Shown here: one piece after another, positions 8,554 to 16,758 of the stretch | How positions within the stretch are numbered: the first letter of the stretch is position 1 | How the letters are laid out: the number at the start of each line of letters is the position of its first letter | DNA from: Sphingobacterium sp. | GTDB lineage: Bacteria > Bacteroidota > Bacteroidia > Sphingobacteriales > Sphingobacteriaceae | Reading direction: 5' to 3' | NCBI GenBank assembly: GCA_031277685.1 | Contig: JAITLV010000062.1 | Span: 1-33,729, forward strand | DNA: 33,729 nucleotides | Made by a program: the position numbers and the translations under genes | Notes under the pieces: generated by a model | Told to the model about the DNA's origin: nothing | Seen by the model: only the letters and a program-made list of their open reading frames with translations | The model's database searches: none

Positions 8554-9049
8554 TTTTAAATATAGTCTTGTTTTTGCCATGTACTTTGACCAGGATATGC
8601 CCCTGTTGTATTCCTGTCAGTTTAACTTCACCCTGTTGGTCACCAATGTTCATCATATATTGTCGATCCATGATCATCACAATGGCCGTAGGTTTTTTGT
8701 CATTTAGATTTTCGATAAAACCGATGTATTGTATATTCACCTGAGGCTCCGGCTGGTAGTTTTCTACAGGCGGAGCGACGTAGTTTGTCGGTGATTGTAC
8801 GGCCGGCTCCACAGGCAATACAGGTGCATTTACCTGTTTTAGCATCGGATCAGGGTAGTTGAGCAAGAGCGCCGTTGTTTTCTTTTGACTATAGAAACTA
8901 AGGTCACTGACATTTTGAACAAAATTCTTCTGGGCCGTACGTGGACCTTGATCCTCATCGGAGACAGCCGCAAAAATTTTATATAGTATATAGCCCCAGA
9001 GTCCGACTACCAGCGAAAGCAGGATATACGTCATCGCCTTGTTCTTCAT
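8543..9049 (-). CDS. GspC/PilP-like inner-membrane protein
   Basis: A 168-residue protein with a short cytoplasmic N-terminus and one transmembrane helix (about residues 7-27, MTYILLSLVVGLWGYILYKIF). A spacer follows, with a proline-rich stretch at about 75-105 (PVLPVEPAVQSPTNYVAPP). The C-terminal beta domain (about 106-168), 'IQYIGFIENLNDKKPTAIVM', 'YMMNIGDQQGEVKLTGIQQG', 'ILVKVHGKNKTI', has the order of strands seen in the GspC homology region and in PilP. Those domains contact the secretin in the periplasm. Together with GspF and the pseudopilins this supports a real export machine. Identification rests on architecture and pattern, not on alignment. It lies 7 bp after the lipoprotein gene. 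Confidence 0.72.
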   Translation of the reverse strand: MKNKAMTYILLSLVVGLWGYILYKIFAAVSDEDQGPRTAQKNFVQNVSDLSFYSQKKTTALLLNYPDPMLKQVNAPVLPVEPAVQSPTNYVAPPVENYQPEPQVNIQYIGFIENLNDKKPTAIVMIMDRQYMMNIGDQQGEVKLTGIQQGHILVKVHGKNKTIFKNGN

Positions 9050-9056
9050 TGCATGT

Positions 9057-9425
9057 CTATTTAAGACTTGGTAATATGGTCAACTGACGTGAAGTAAATA
9101 ATCCCACGCTACCCGCATTTTGGGGTCTCACCCGCCAGGTATAATCTCCTGGTTTGACTGTTAGGTTAAGGTGGTCCATTGTTGTGACAGTATCGATGAC
9201 GATTTTTTGAACTGCTTCAAAATTTGGCGTAGCAACCTGAAGGCGGTACTTGTCTGCATCTTCGTGTCTTTCCCAATAGAAACTGACCACTTCGTCCTGT
9301 GTCTTTACACTATCCATCGGAGCGATCAGATTGACACTTTTCTTTTCCAATGGATACTCAATAAATTCTGAGCAAGCCACGATACAACCTGAAAATAATA
9401 AAAATACGGCTAAAAATCTTTTCAT
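9057..9425 (-). CDS. Small lipoprotein with a fibronectin-III-like domain, first gene of the secretion-like operon
   Basis: A 122-residue protein. The signal peptide MKRFLAVFLLFSGCIVAC carries a lipobox; I-V-A-C fits best, with the earlier F-S-G-C as an alternative. The mature domain (about residues 30-118) reads like one Ig-like or fibronectin-III fold: 'LIAPMDSVKTQDEVVSFYWE', 'ADKYRLQVATPNF', 'DHLNLTVKPGDYTWRVRPQN'. Such small lipoproteins often act as outer-membrane accessory factors; a pilotin-like role for an unseen secretin is possible but speculative. It is the promoter-proximal gene, with 433 bp of non-coding DNA upstream. Confidence 0.8.
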   Translation of the reverse strand: MKRFLAVFLLFSGCIVACSEFIEYPLEKKSVNLIAPMDSVKTQDEVVSFYWERHEDADKYRLQVATPNFEAVQKIVIDTVTTMDHLNLTVKPGDYTWRVRPQNAGSVGLFTSRQLTILPSLK

Positions 9426-9858
9426 ATAACATTAATTAGCTATGTCCTGTAAATCTACACAAAAATCTACATATATAAATTGACAATGGTGAAAATGTGC
9501 TGATGTTAGCTTAGTTAATTTTCTCGTCTCGGATGTGGTAAATAAATACTGGAAAAAAAATTTCCCTGAGAAATAAAGATCTAATGAAAAATTGCTAATT
9601 TAGGTCAGTCAATTGAAAAGGACAGCGAAAGTTTATGTCGCCATATATTAAGCTAAAATATTAACTGAGAGATACATAGTTGTTTATATATAGTTCGAAG
9701 ATCATTTTTTGGATCTTTCTTCTTGATTTTTTGCGCTTTACCATATTGTACTGAAACTTTGGAGGAGGAAAAATAAAGAATCGTGATAAGTGAAAAAATG
9801 GTGGTGGGCAAATTACATAAACAGATGAGTAAGGAATGTTAACTTAATTTATCCAATC
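9426..9858. other. Divergent intergenic region between the secretion-like operon and the second fibre cluster
   Basis: No convincing gene lies here. It must hold the promoter for the minus-strand operon (9425 downward) and one for the plus-strand fibre/Rhs cluster (9859 onward); I could not find an exact match to the Bacteroidota -7 consensus TAnnTTTG. It contains a 78-bp element shared with 24700-24777, and a small hairpin AAGATC/GATCTT at 9698-9717. A GGAGGAGG tract at 9761-9768 precedes a 19-codon reading frame (GTG at 9783, stop at 9840-9842) that could be a leader peptide but may be chance. Confidence 0.7.
9551..9628 (+). repeat. Diverged 78-bp intergenic element, copy 1
   Basis: Aligned without gaps to 24700-24777, this stretch matches at 54 of 78 positions by manual count, with a best block ATCTA[A/G]TGAAAAATTGCTA at 9579-9597. 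The last 50 bases match at 36 positions. Both copies lie upstream of a secreted-protein/Rhs cluster on the plus strand, so a shared regulatory element or the remains of a duplicated upstream region are the likely explanations. Confidence 0.65.
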
Positions 9859-10695
9859 ATGATATATCGTTATTTAGTTATTCTATTAACTATGTTGGCC
9901 TCACTACAGGTGGAGGCACAACATTTTTTTGAGAAGTCGTTTAATATGGTTTTCCCCAATGGTATCAGCAACCAGGTCTCTTATATACAGATTCCTGTTA
10001 ATGTTAAAATGTGGGGATCTATAGAAATTCAAATTACGGGAGGCTATAACAGTCAACTAAATAGAGGAGTTCTATCTAAACGTATAGATATTGTTTATAA
10101 CGGTAAAGCAACAGATTATCTTAATCAAGAGAGCGAAATAATTGAATCATCCGAACCTCTCGCATCGTATTGGGCTATTGGGGAATTTGACAAAGAAAAT
10201 TCCAGGATACCAATTTACCATCTAAATAATAAGGGCAATGAAATTGGGATAAAAATTCGGATGCATTTGGTCAATCCGACAGCGATTGCCCCACTACAGG
10301 CGGGAATAACATTGTCTTCACCAGTTGAGGGTACAGGAGGCATTGGGCGAAGTTATCGTCATTTTAATGATGCGCGGATAGGAATAGGCACCACAAGCCC
10401 CGAACATCGCTTAGATATCGTAGGTACAGCACGTGCACATAGCATTCTTGTCAATACACAGAAGACTGCAGATTTTGTATTTGAACCAGATTATGATTTG
10501 CCATCGCTAGATTCGATCAAAACATTTATTCGGGAGCATAAACATCTCCCAGGCATCCCAAGTGCGAAGCAAATGGAAAAAGAGGGTATCAATGTAGGTG
10601 ATTTACAGATTGATCTATTGCAGAAGATTGAAGAACTTACTTTACATGTAATTTCTCTCCAAAAGCAGCTAGATGATTTAAGAAATAGAAAATAG
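9859..10695 (+). CDS. Secreted fibre-like protein, paralogue 5 (HFFEKSFN subtype)
   Basis: A 278-residue protein. Signal peptide 1-20 (MIYRYLVILLTMLASLQVEAQ), then a head beginning 'HFFEKSFNMVFPNGISNQVSY' that is shared along its whole length with the product of 12460-13326. The stalk module is the variant 'IGIGTTSPEHRLDIVGTARAHSILV', 'ADFVFEPDY', 'HKHLPGIPSAKQMEKEGINVGDLQIDLLQKIEELTLHVI', so PDYVF is replaced by ADFVF. It is the first gene of the second fibre cluster and has no SD-like sequence just upstream, as is usual in this phylum. Its role is unknown; a secreted fibre head recognising a surface is inferred. Confidence 0.85.
   Translation: MIYRYLVILLTMLASLQVEAQHFFEKSFNMVFPNGISNQVSYIQIPVNVKMWGSIEIQITGGYNSQLNRGVLSKRIDIVYNGKATDYLNQESEIIESSEPLASYWAIGEFDKENSRIPIYHLNNKGNEIGIKIRMHLVNPTAIAPLQAGITLSSPVEGTGGIGRSYRHFNDARIGIGTTSPEHRLDIVGTARAHSILVNTQKTADFVFEPDYDLPSLDSIKTFIREHKHLPGIPSAKQMEKEGINVGDLQIDLLQKIEELTLHVISLQKQLDDLRNRK
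10606..10653 (+). repeat. 48-bp identical segment shared with 13207-13254
   Basis: These 48 bases, encoding the QIDLLQKIEELTLHVI segment of the stalk, are identical at 13207-13254 in the paralogous gene, although the two genes differ at many synonymous sites elsewhere. This points to recent gene conversion or recombination between the two fibre genes. Confidence 0.8.
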
Positions 10696-10700
10696 TTTGA

Positions 10701-10784
10701 TTTAAAAAAATAATAATTCTTTTAGCTTGCTCCACAACCATTGTTTTGGCACAGGCGGATCAATCAAATGGAGTTAAAAAATAA
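10701..10784 (+). pseudogene. Remnant of a signal-peptide-coding gene start
   Basis: Between two fibre genes, one frame reads FKKIIILLACSTTIVLAQ and then ADQSNGVKK and a TAA at 10782-10784. This is a textbook signal peptide ending in LAQ, but it has no start codon: a TGA (10698-10700) lies directly upstream, and TTGATT just before looks like a mutated and frameshifted ATGATT. Everything after the signal peptide has been lost except nine codons. The stop overlaps the ATG of the next gene. It is probably the stub of a deleted fibre paralogue. Confidence 0.6.
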
Positions 10785-11581
10785 TGAATTATATGCGAGC
10801 ATACTTAACACTTATTCCCCTCTTGATTGGGCTTTCATCATATGGACAGAGTAATGTATTCCCCACATCTGGGAATGTGGGTATTGGGACAACTGCTCCT
10901 GCTGCAAATTTAAATATTGTTAGTGCACCTAATAGTACAATTAGTGCTATAAAAATTGGTAAGGCAAACGACCCAGGGAAAATCGAAGTACCGTATGGTG
11001 AAGCGACAGGTGGGTATAATATTGATTTTGCGGCTTGGAGGGATGGAATACCGGATTACATAGGTGCTCGTATTAGGGGTGAACGGATGAATTTGTGGGA
11101 AAATAATAGCGCCTTGGTGCAATCAATGGATCTTGTTTTTTCAACTGGAGGGCCAGCGAGTGATTTTCCGCTTTCGGAACAACTCAGAATAAAGTTTAAT
11201 GGTAACATTGGCATTGGTACCAATAATCCGCAGGAGAAATTAGCTGTCAAAGGAAAAATTCGTGCTGAAGAGATCAAAGTAACCACCGCGGCAGCAGACT
11301 GGCCGGATTATGTTTTTGAAGAAAATTACAAGCTGCCAAATTTGGTCGAATTGGAAGCCTACCTGAAGACAAATAAACACTTGCCTGAGATTCCTACTGC
11401 CAAAGAAGTAGAATCTAATGGGATAGAATTAGGAGATATGATCAGTAAGTTGCTTAAGAAAAATGAAGAACTGACCTTGCATGCTATTGAAAATGAGAAA
11501 AAAAGGCAAGCGTTAGAAGAGAAGGTTTTGCAACTGGAAAAAATATTGACGACTATTTCGGATAAAAAGAAAATAAAATGA
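10784..11581 (+). CDS. Secreted fibre-like protein, paralogue 6
   Basis: A 265-residue protein. The ATG at 10784 or the in-frame ATG at 10793 would both give a signal peptide (...LLIGLSSYGQ). The mature N-terminus has a first 'NVFPTSGNVGIGTTAPAANLNI' turn, then a head of about 100 residues, then a second 'NIGIGTNNPQEKLAVKG' turn that starts the stalk: 'AEEIKV', WPDYVF, 'NKHLPEIPTAKEVESNG', 'KKNEELTLHAIE', ending in a lysine-rich coiled coil. Two GIGT turns flanking the head is an arrangement shared with the next gene. Its TGA overlaps the ATG of that gene. Confidence 0.85.
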   Translation: MNYMRAYLTLIPLLIGLSSYGQSNVFPTSGNVGIGTTAPAANLNIVSAPNSTISAIKIGKANDPGKIEVPYGEATGGYNIDFAAWRDGIPDYIGARIRGERMNLWENNSALVQSMDLVFSTGGPASDFPLSEQLRIKFNGNIGIGTNNPQEKLAVKGKIRAEEIKVTTAAADWPDYVFEENYKLPNLVELEAYLKTNKHLPEIPTAKEVESNGIELGDMISKLLKKNEELTLHAIENEKKRQALEEKVLQLEKILTTISDKKKIK

Positions 11582-12396
11582 GAATTAAACATTTACTTTT
11601 ATTGCCCGCTATTGCATTTTCTTATTTAGTGGAGGCTCAAAATGTGTTTCCTGCTGGGGGAAATACCGGTATTGGGATTACCAATCCAGAGACTTTTTTA
11701 CACATTAAAACTAACGGAGCTGCTGCATATCCATCCAAAGCTACTCGGGGCAATGTAATGCAGCTCTTTCAGGCTGATAATAATGACCTGGAAATTGGTG
11801 TGGCAAATGGAACGAATACGCGCAGAGCGTGGATTTTGGCTCGTCACGTCACTGTCCCCCAGTATGGCGAGCATTACTCCACATTACACTTACAACCCAA
11901 AATTGATGTGATGGATTTCTATCGCGGTGTTGCTGTTGGCTATCCTGCTAATGTTGACATGCCATGGGGCGTTGGGTTAGTCGTAGAAGGAAACGTTGGG
12001 ATCGGAACATTGACTCCGCAGGAAAAACTATCTGTCAAAGGAAAGATCCGTGCCCAAGAAGTCAAAGTTGAAACGACGAACTGGCCAGATTATGTGTTTG
12101 AACCCGGCTATAAGCTGCCGAGTTTATCTGAGACGGAACGATTTATACGAGAGAATGGGCATCTACCTGAAGTTCCGAAGGCTGCTGAAGTAGAAGAAAA
12201 TGGTATATATCTCGGAGAAATGAACAAAATCCTTTTAAAAAAAATTGAGGAACTCACTTTACAAGCAATAGCGGAGGACAAGTTGCGATCTAAACAACAA
12301 GAAGTAATTGAGCAACAATCCAAAGCGATTTCTAAGCTCGAACAGCGGCTGGATCGTTTAGAAATCGGGAAAAGCAACGAACAGATACGGAAATAG
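11578..12396 (+). CDS. Secreted fibre-like protein, paralogue 7
   Basis: A 272-residue protein starting at the ATGA overlap with the previous gene, so translational coupling is likely. Signal peptide 1-20 (MRIKHLLLLPAIAFSYLVEAQ). As in its neighbour, a first 'NVFPAGGNTGIGITNPETFLHI' turn precedes the head and a second 'NVGIGTLTPQEKLSVKG' opens the stalk. It continues with 'AQEVKVETTNWPDYVFEPGY', 'NGHLPEVPKAAEVEENG', 'LGEMNKILLKKIEELTLQAIA', then a long coiled coil rich in Q, E and R. The head contains 'GVAVGYPANVDMPWGVG' and is unrelated to the heads of the flanking genes. Confidence 0.85.
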   Translation: MRIKHLLLLPAIAFSYLVEAQNVFPAGGNTGIGITNPETFLHIKTNGAAAYPSKATRGNVMQLFQADNNDLEIGVANGTNTRRAWILARHVTVPQYGEHYSTLHLQPKIDVMDFYRGVAVGYPANVDMPWGVGLVVEGNVGIGTLTPQEKLSVKGKIRAQEVKVETTNWPDYVFEPGYKLPSLSETERFIRENGHLPEVPKAAEVEENGIYLGEMNKILLKKIEELTLQAIAEDKLRSKQQEVIEQQSKAISKLEQRLDRLEIGKSNEQIRK

Positions 12397-12459
12397 GAAG
12401 AATTATTCCGAATTGTGTGATAATAATTATCCAATAGTAATTTAATCCTTTATATAATC

Positions 12460-13326
12460 ATGATCTATAGGTCTTTAATAATTTTGTTGGGCATTATGTT
12501 TTCCATTCAAGGGAAAGCGCAGCATTTTTTTGAAAAATCTTTTAACGTATTTTTTCCACATGGAGTTGACAATCAGGTTTCCTACCTCCAAATTCCAAAA
12601 AATATGAACCTCTGGGGTACGATTGAAATCCGACTTACAGGTGGATTTAATAACCAGTTAAATATCGGCGTCTTGACAAAGCGAATTGATATAATTTATA
12701 ACGGAGCTGAGGGTGAGGCACTTGATCAAAATAGTGAAATCACTGAGTGTGCCGAACCTCTAGCCTCTTATTGGGCGATAGGTGATTTTGACAAGGAGAA
12801 TGGTAGGATTCCCATCTATCATCTTAATAGAAGTGGTAACAATATCAGTGTCAAAGTTCGCGTTCAACTTGTCCAAGCATATGCTATTCCTGATTTTCAA
12901 TCGGCATTAACAATTACGGCTCCTTCAACTGCAATAGAAAACATGTCCCGTCAATATCGCCACTTTAATGACGGCCGTATAGGTCTCGGTACCAAAAGTC
13001 CTGAACACAAATTGGATATTGTTGGCACTGTCCGAGCACATAGCATCTTGGTCAATACGCAGAAGACGGCGGATTTTGTATTCGAACCGGATTATAGGCT
13101 ACCAACTTTAGATTCTCTCAAAACTTTTGTACAAGAGAATAAACACCTTCCTGGTATCCCAAGCGCAATAGAAATGAAAAAGAATGGTATTAATGTCGGT
13201 GATCTGCAGATTGATCTATTGCAGAAGATTGAAGAACTTACTTTACATGTAATTGAACTCGACAAAGTCAATAAGGAGCAGCAGCGCTTGATCGAGGAAC
13301 TTATTCAGGGGAGGGAAAATAGATAA
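12460..13326 (+). CDS. Secreted fibre-like protein, paralogue 8 (HFFEKSFN subtype)
   Basis: A 288-residue protein, full-length paralogue of the 9859-10695 product: signal peptide MIYRSLIILLGIMFSIQGKAQ, head starting 'HFFEKSFNVFFPHGVDNQVSY', and stalk 'RIGLGTKSPEHKLDIVG', 'ADFVFEPDYRLPTL', 'NKHLPGIPSAIEMKKNG', 'IDLLQKIEELTLHVI', with a slightly longer coiled coil. The two copies flank paralogues 6 and 7, as if the block arose by duplication. The gene ends 53 bp before the first Rhs shell gene and probably shares a transcript with it. Confidence 0.85.
   Translation: MIYRSLIILLGIMFSIQGKAQHFFEKSFNVFFPHGVDNQVSYLQIPKNMNLWGTIEIRLTGGFNNQLNIGVLTKRIDIIYNGAEGEALDQNSEITECAEPLASYWAIGDFDKENGRIPIYHLNRSGNNISVKVRVQLVQAYAIPDFQSALTITAPSTAIENMSRQYRHFNDGRIGLGTKSPEHKLDIVGTVRAHSILVNTQKTADFVFEPDYRLPTLDSLKTFVQENKHLPGIPSAIEMKKNGINVGDLQIDLLQKIEELTLHVIELDKVNKEQQRLIEELIQGRENR
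13207..13254 (+). repeat. 48-bp identical segment shared with 10606-10653
   Basis: Second copy of the identical 48-base stalk segment described at 10606-10653. Direct orientation, about 2.6 kb apart, so recombination between them could delete paralogues 6 and 7. Confidence 0.8.
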
Positions 13327-13379
13327 TTTTAGTATTTAATACTGTTTAAAGAAATGAAATTTAAGTTAATAAAGATGTT

Positions 13380-16300
13380 ATGAAGATATTAGATTTATCG
13401 TCAATTTGTGTTTCCATCTTTTTATTGAGTGTCCCTTTTCTTGGAAAAGGGCAAACTCAAGATAGAAACAATTTTAAAATAACGCCATTGTCACCCAATA
13501 CCGCGTCATTAGGGTTATATGGGCATACGCCTGTCGGACATTATACCGGTATCCCTGCAATTGATATCCCACTTTATGAAATAGACTTGGATGGCAAGAA
13601 GATACCGATAAGTCTATCATACCATGCATCAGGCATACGGGTTGCGCAGGAATCAAGTTCGGTGGGATTGGGCTGGTCCTTAAATTTGGGCGGGTGTATT
13701 ACCAAAACGGTCAATGGTGAAGATGATTTTGTATCTACAAATAACGCGTTTAAAAGTTTTTACTTTGATAACCTCAATTTAACGGGATTGAAATCCGATC
13801 TCCATACCATGACAAAACCCCAGATCAATGATAAATATTGGCAATATTTAAATTATGCAAAGGGAGAGCCTGACATGTATTATTATAATTTTGCCGGCTT
13901 TTCGGGGAAGATGTTCTTCGATAAGGTTGGGACAACCTACAAAGGGGGAACGAATACCAATGCTTCGGCGAAAGCCGTTTTACTGAGCCCCAAAAAGACC
14001 ATTGAGGTAGTATACAATATGCCTGGTGGATGGGCAGTTAAAGATCTGGATGGATATACATATGGTTTTGAGGCGACAGAAAGTACGATCAGTTTCTCCC
14101 AGTTGGTATCCGGGCGGCTCGGGCTAAATGACAAAGATCTGAGAGAGCTTATCAAAAATTCCCGAGGTCCCGAGGTGACCGCCTATTATTTGACTTATAT
14201 TGAGTCCCCTGCGAAAAACCGGGTTACATTTCAATATGAGCAGGAACAGATTTATTCCCCGGTAAGCCTCAGCGAACAGAACTATTATACCTCTGACCCC
14301 GATTTACTGCGGTTCTACAGAGGTACAAATCCTTCTCAAGAAATTTACTTATCGAGAAATTACTATGATGTTACGTATTCTTACAATAGGATAACACAGC
14401 TGAGGCCAACAGGTGTTGTTTTTAACGGTGGCACTATCCAGATCAACGCTGCGCCCCGAACCGACCTTTTGGGAGTCCCCAATGAAACGGCACCGAAAAG
14501 AATAACCTCTCTGCAGGTCAAAGACACGTCCGGTAAGCTTGTAAAGTCCTTTGATTTTGAGCAGTCCTATCGGGGTACACCCGGGTCGAGTGATATAGAT
14601 TATCTATATGCAAGGTTAATGTTGGATAAGATCACAGAAAATACCGGCGCTATTCATTCTTTTAGTTACAATAAGCGTGATTTACCGGCTAAAAATTCTT
14701 TTGAAACCGATTTTTGGGGATATTATAACCAAGGGCAAATTGAAGGAAATCCGAAAGCCTTTGAGACCATACCCACTGTGAGCGGAGAGGGGATACACTA
14801 TGGTAGAGACAAACGTCCTAAGGCCGAATTAATGACTAATATGATGTTGACGCAGATTAAATATCCTACAGGTGGCTCGTCCAATTTCTTTTTTGAGCCG
14901 CACAGATTGGATCAGCAATTTTCATATCTGCTTAAACGGATTGAGTCCCAATGGGTAAATGCTGCGATAATGGGCCGAGATTATAATAATCCCTGTGATG
15001 TTATCGGTACTACAGGCAAAGATGTCAGCTCCGAATTCCAGATTGATAAAGCGACAGGGTCGGTCAAGTTAGAATTTAGGGTAAACGGTAACACCGATAA
15101 TCCGACTAGATGCGGTACCATGACAAGCTTTAGTGTGTGGATCGAAAAATTGGAGGGTGATAAGTATGTTCCGTTAAAGGCATTTAATGGAACAAATCTG
15201 GTTTATGATTTTTCTGTTGGCCATACACAGCTGAATTATGAGAAAAGTTATAATGACGCCATTTTAAGTTTATCACCTGGGAAATATCGAATCCGGTTGC
15301 GTATCGGAGTTCCAGGATATACAAATTTTTCGGCTTTTGGCGGGATCGCTTATGAAAAAACAAGTGTGGAAACTGAGACGTTTGTGCATGGCGCCGGACT
15401 CCGCATTCAAAAGATTATAGACAGTATCGGAGCCCAGACACAGACACGGCGGTTCGACTATTCCAAACCCATGTTGATGTACCGGCCTTCTTTTTCAACG
15501 GACCAGATTGTTGCCCCCGGCTATTATCCTGTCTCAAGTCTTCCGGGTTATCAATTTCCTGATTTTAACAGCGTCCCCAGCTCCAGATATACTTATGCGA
15601 GCACATCATCGATCGTACCTTTTAGCAATGCGGCTCAGGGAAATATAGTAGGTTATAGTAAGGTGACCGAACGTTTAGGTGAGGGGGATGAACTGGGGTA
15701 TACCGAATATGTGTTTGAAAATGATCCCAGCCGTGTCCTAGGAGCAGGAGCAGATCGTTTCATACCATTTTTTCCTACTTTAGAAAATTTTATGAACGGA
15801 TCTCCCCGAAGTGTAACAAAATATAACAATAGTAATCAGATTGTTCAAAAGGATACTTTTAATTATAAGACAAACACAATAAAGAATGTATCTGCATTAA
15901 AGGTATATGTGCCCCGTCCTTTGGATGCAATAGATGGTGCATTTTTTGGATTCTATGATCTAAAGGTAGAGGAGACCGTACTGGAGAACAAAAGTATGAC
16001 AACTTATATAAACGGTGCACCGGCCCAGGTGATCAAGGAAGATTATCTCTATGATCCTACCTATTCGCTAATAACATCTATGGTAAGGACAGATAGTCAA
16101 GGCAAGGTTAAAAAGCAGCTGACCAAGTATCCATTTGATTATACTGATGCTATTAGCTTAGGAATGATGAATAAATATCTGAAGGCCATTCCGATCGAAC
16201 AGCTATCCCTTGTGGATAATAAGGTCGTGTCTGCCCAGAAGATATCCTATAAGGATACCTTGGGTATGTATTTGCCGGCACGCTCCTTCTCATTTAGTTC

Positions 16301-16745
16301 AACGGTGCCCCAAGCGCTTAACACTTACGCTTCTTATTATAAGAATGATTACATCTATAGTAAATACAATGCCAAGGGGAAATTGCTGGAGTTTTTCGGG
16401 CCGGATATGTTGCCAACCAGTTACTTATGGGATAATTTAAGCCTATACCCCTTGGCAATTGTTAGAAATGCGAGACATACGGACGTTTTGACAGCTTTTG
16501 CAAATTATGACTTTTCTGGGACAGGAAATGTAAACAGCAGTAAAGAAATTCTGATAAGAAATAGTCTTGGAAATTCGTTTGTCACCACATATACTTACTT
16601 TCCGTTGGTTGGTATGACGAGCAAGACAGACCCTCGAGGAGTTACAGAATATTATAAATATGATAGTAAGCAACGTCTGCAGGCCATTCTTGATCATCTG
16701 AATCATGTTACCAAGGCATTTGATTACCATTACCGCTCCAATTAA
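13380..16745 (+). CDS. Secreted Rhs-shell-like protein A of the first split Rhs pair
   Basis: A 1121-residue protein with a signal peptide (MKILDLSSICVSIFLLSVPFLGKGQ). The N-terminal part (about 30-130), 'GLYGHTPVGHYTGIPAIDIPLYEIDLDG...ISLSYHASGIRVAQESSSVGLGWSLNLGG', is the usual opening of Bacteroidota Rhs/YD-repeat and SpvB-like secreted proteins. The middle is a long beta-rich region, and the C-terminus has YD-like units ('DPRGVTEYYKYDSKQRLQAILDH', 'TKAFDYHY') but no core-domain signature and no toxin tip. The next gene, 14 bp downstream, supplies DUF6443, further YD repeats, the Rhs core and a tip, so the two probably build one shell. A nine-codon reading frame (ATG 13354) ends in an ATGA overlap with this start and may be chance. 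The A/B pairing is repeated at 25428-32286. Confidence 0.83.
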   Translation: MKILDLSSICVSIFLLSVPFLGKGQTQDRNNFKITPLSPNTASLGLYGHTPVGHYTGIPAIDIPLYEIDLDGKKIPISLSYHASGIRVAQESSSVGLGWSLNLGGCITKTVNGEDDFVSTNNAFKSFYFDNLNLTGLKSDLHTMTKPQINDKYWQYLNYAKGEPDMYYYNFAGFSGKMFFDKVGTTYKGGTNTNASAKAVLLSPKKTIEVVYNMPGGWAVKDLDGYTYGFEATESTISFSQLVSGRLGLNDKDLRELIKNSRGPEVTAYYLTYIESPAKNRVTFQYEQEQIYSPVSLSEQNYYTSDPDLLRFYRGTNPSQEIYLSRNYYDVTYSYNRITQLRPTGVVFNGGTIQINAAPRTDLLGVPNETAPKRITSLQVKDTSGKLVKSFDFEQSYRGTPGSSDIDYLYARLMLDKITENTGAIHSFSYNKRDLPAKNSFETDFWGYYNQGQIEGNPKAFETIPTVSGEGIHYGRDKRPKAELMTNMMLTQIKYPTGGSSNFFFEPHRLDQQFSYLLKRIESQWVNAAIMGRDYNNPCDVIGTTGKDVSSEFQIDKATGSVKLEFRVNGNTDNPTRCGTMTSFSVWIEKLEGDKYVPLKAFNGTNLVYDFSVGHTQLNYEKSYNDAILSLSPGKYRIRLRIGVPGYTNFSAFGGIAYEKTSVETETFVHGAGLRIQKIIDSIGAQTQTRRFDYSKPMLMYRPSFSTDQIVAPGYYPVSSLPGYQFPDFNSVPSSRYTYASTSSIVPFSNAAQGNIVGYSKVTERLGEGDELGYTEYVFENDPSRVLGAGADRFIPFFPTLENFMNGSPRSVTKYNNSNQIVQKDTFNYKTNTIKNVSALKVYVPRPLDAIDGAFFGFYDLKVEETVLENKSMTTYINGAPAQVIKEDYLYDPTYSLITSMVRTDSQGKVKKQLTKYPFDYTDAISLGMMNKYLKAIPIEQLSLVDNKVVSAQKISYKDTLGMYLPARSFSFSSTVPQALNTYASYYKNDYIYSKYNAKGKLLEFFGPDMLPTSYLWDNLSLYPLAIVRNARHTDVLTAFANYDFSGTGNVNSSKEILIRNSLGNSFVTTYTYFPLVGMTSKTDPRGVTEYYKYDSKQRLQAILDHLNHVTKAFDYHYRSN

Positions 16746-16758
16746 GTCAGCCAAAATT

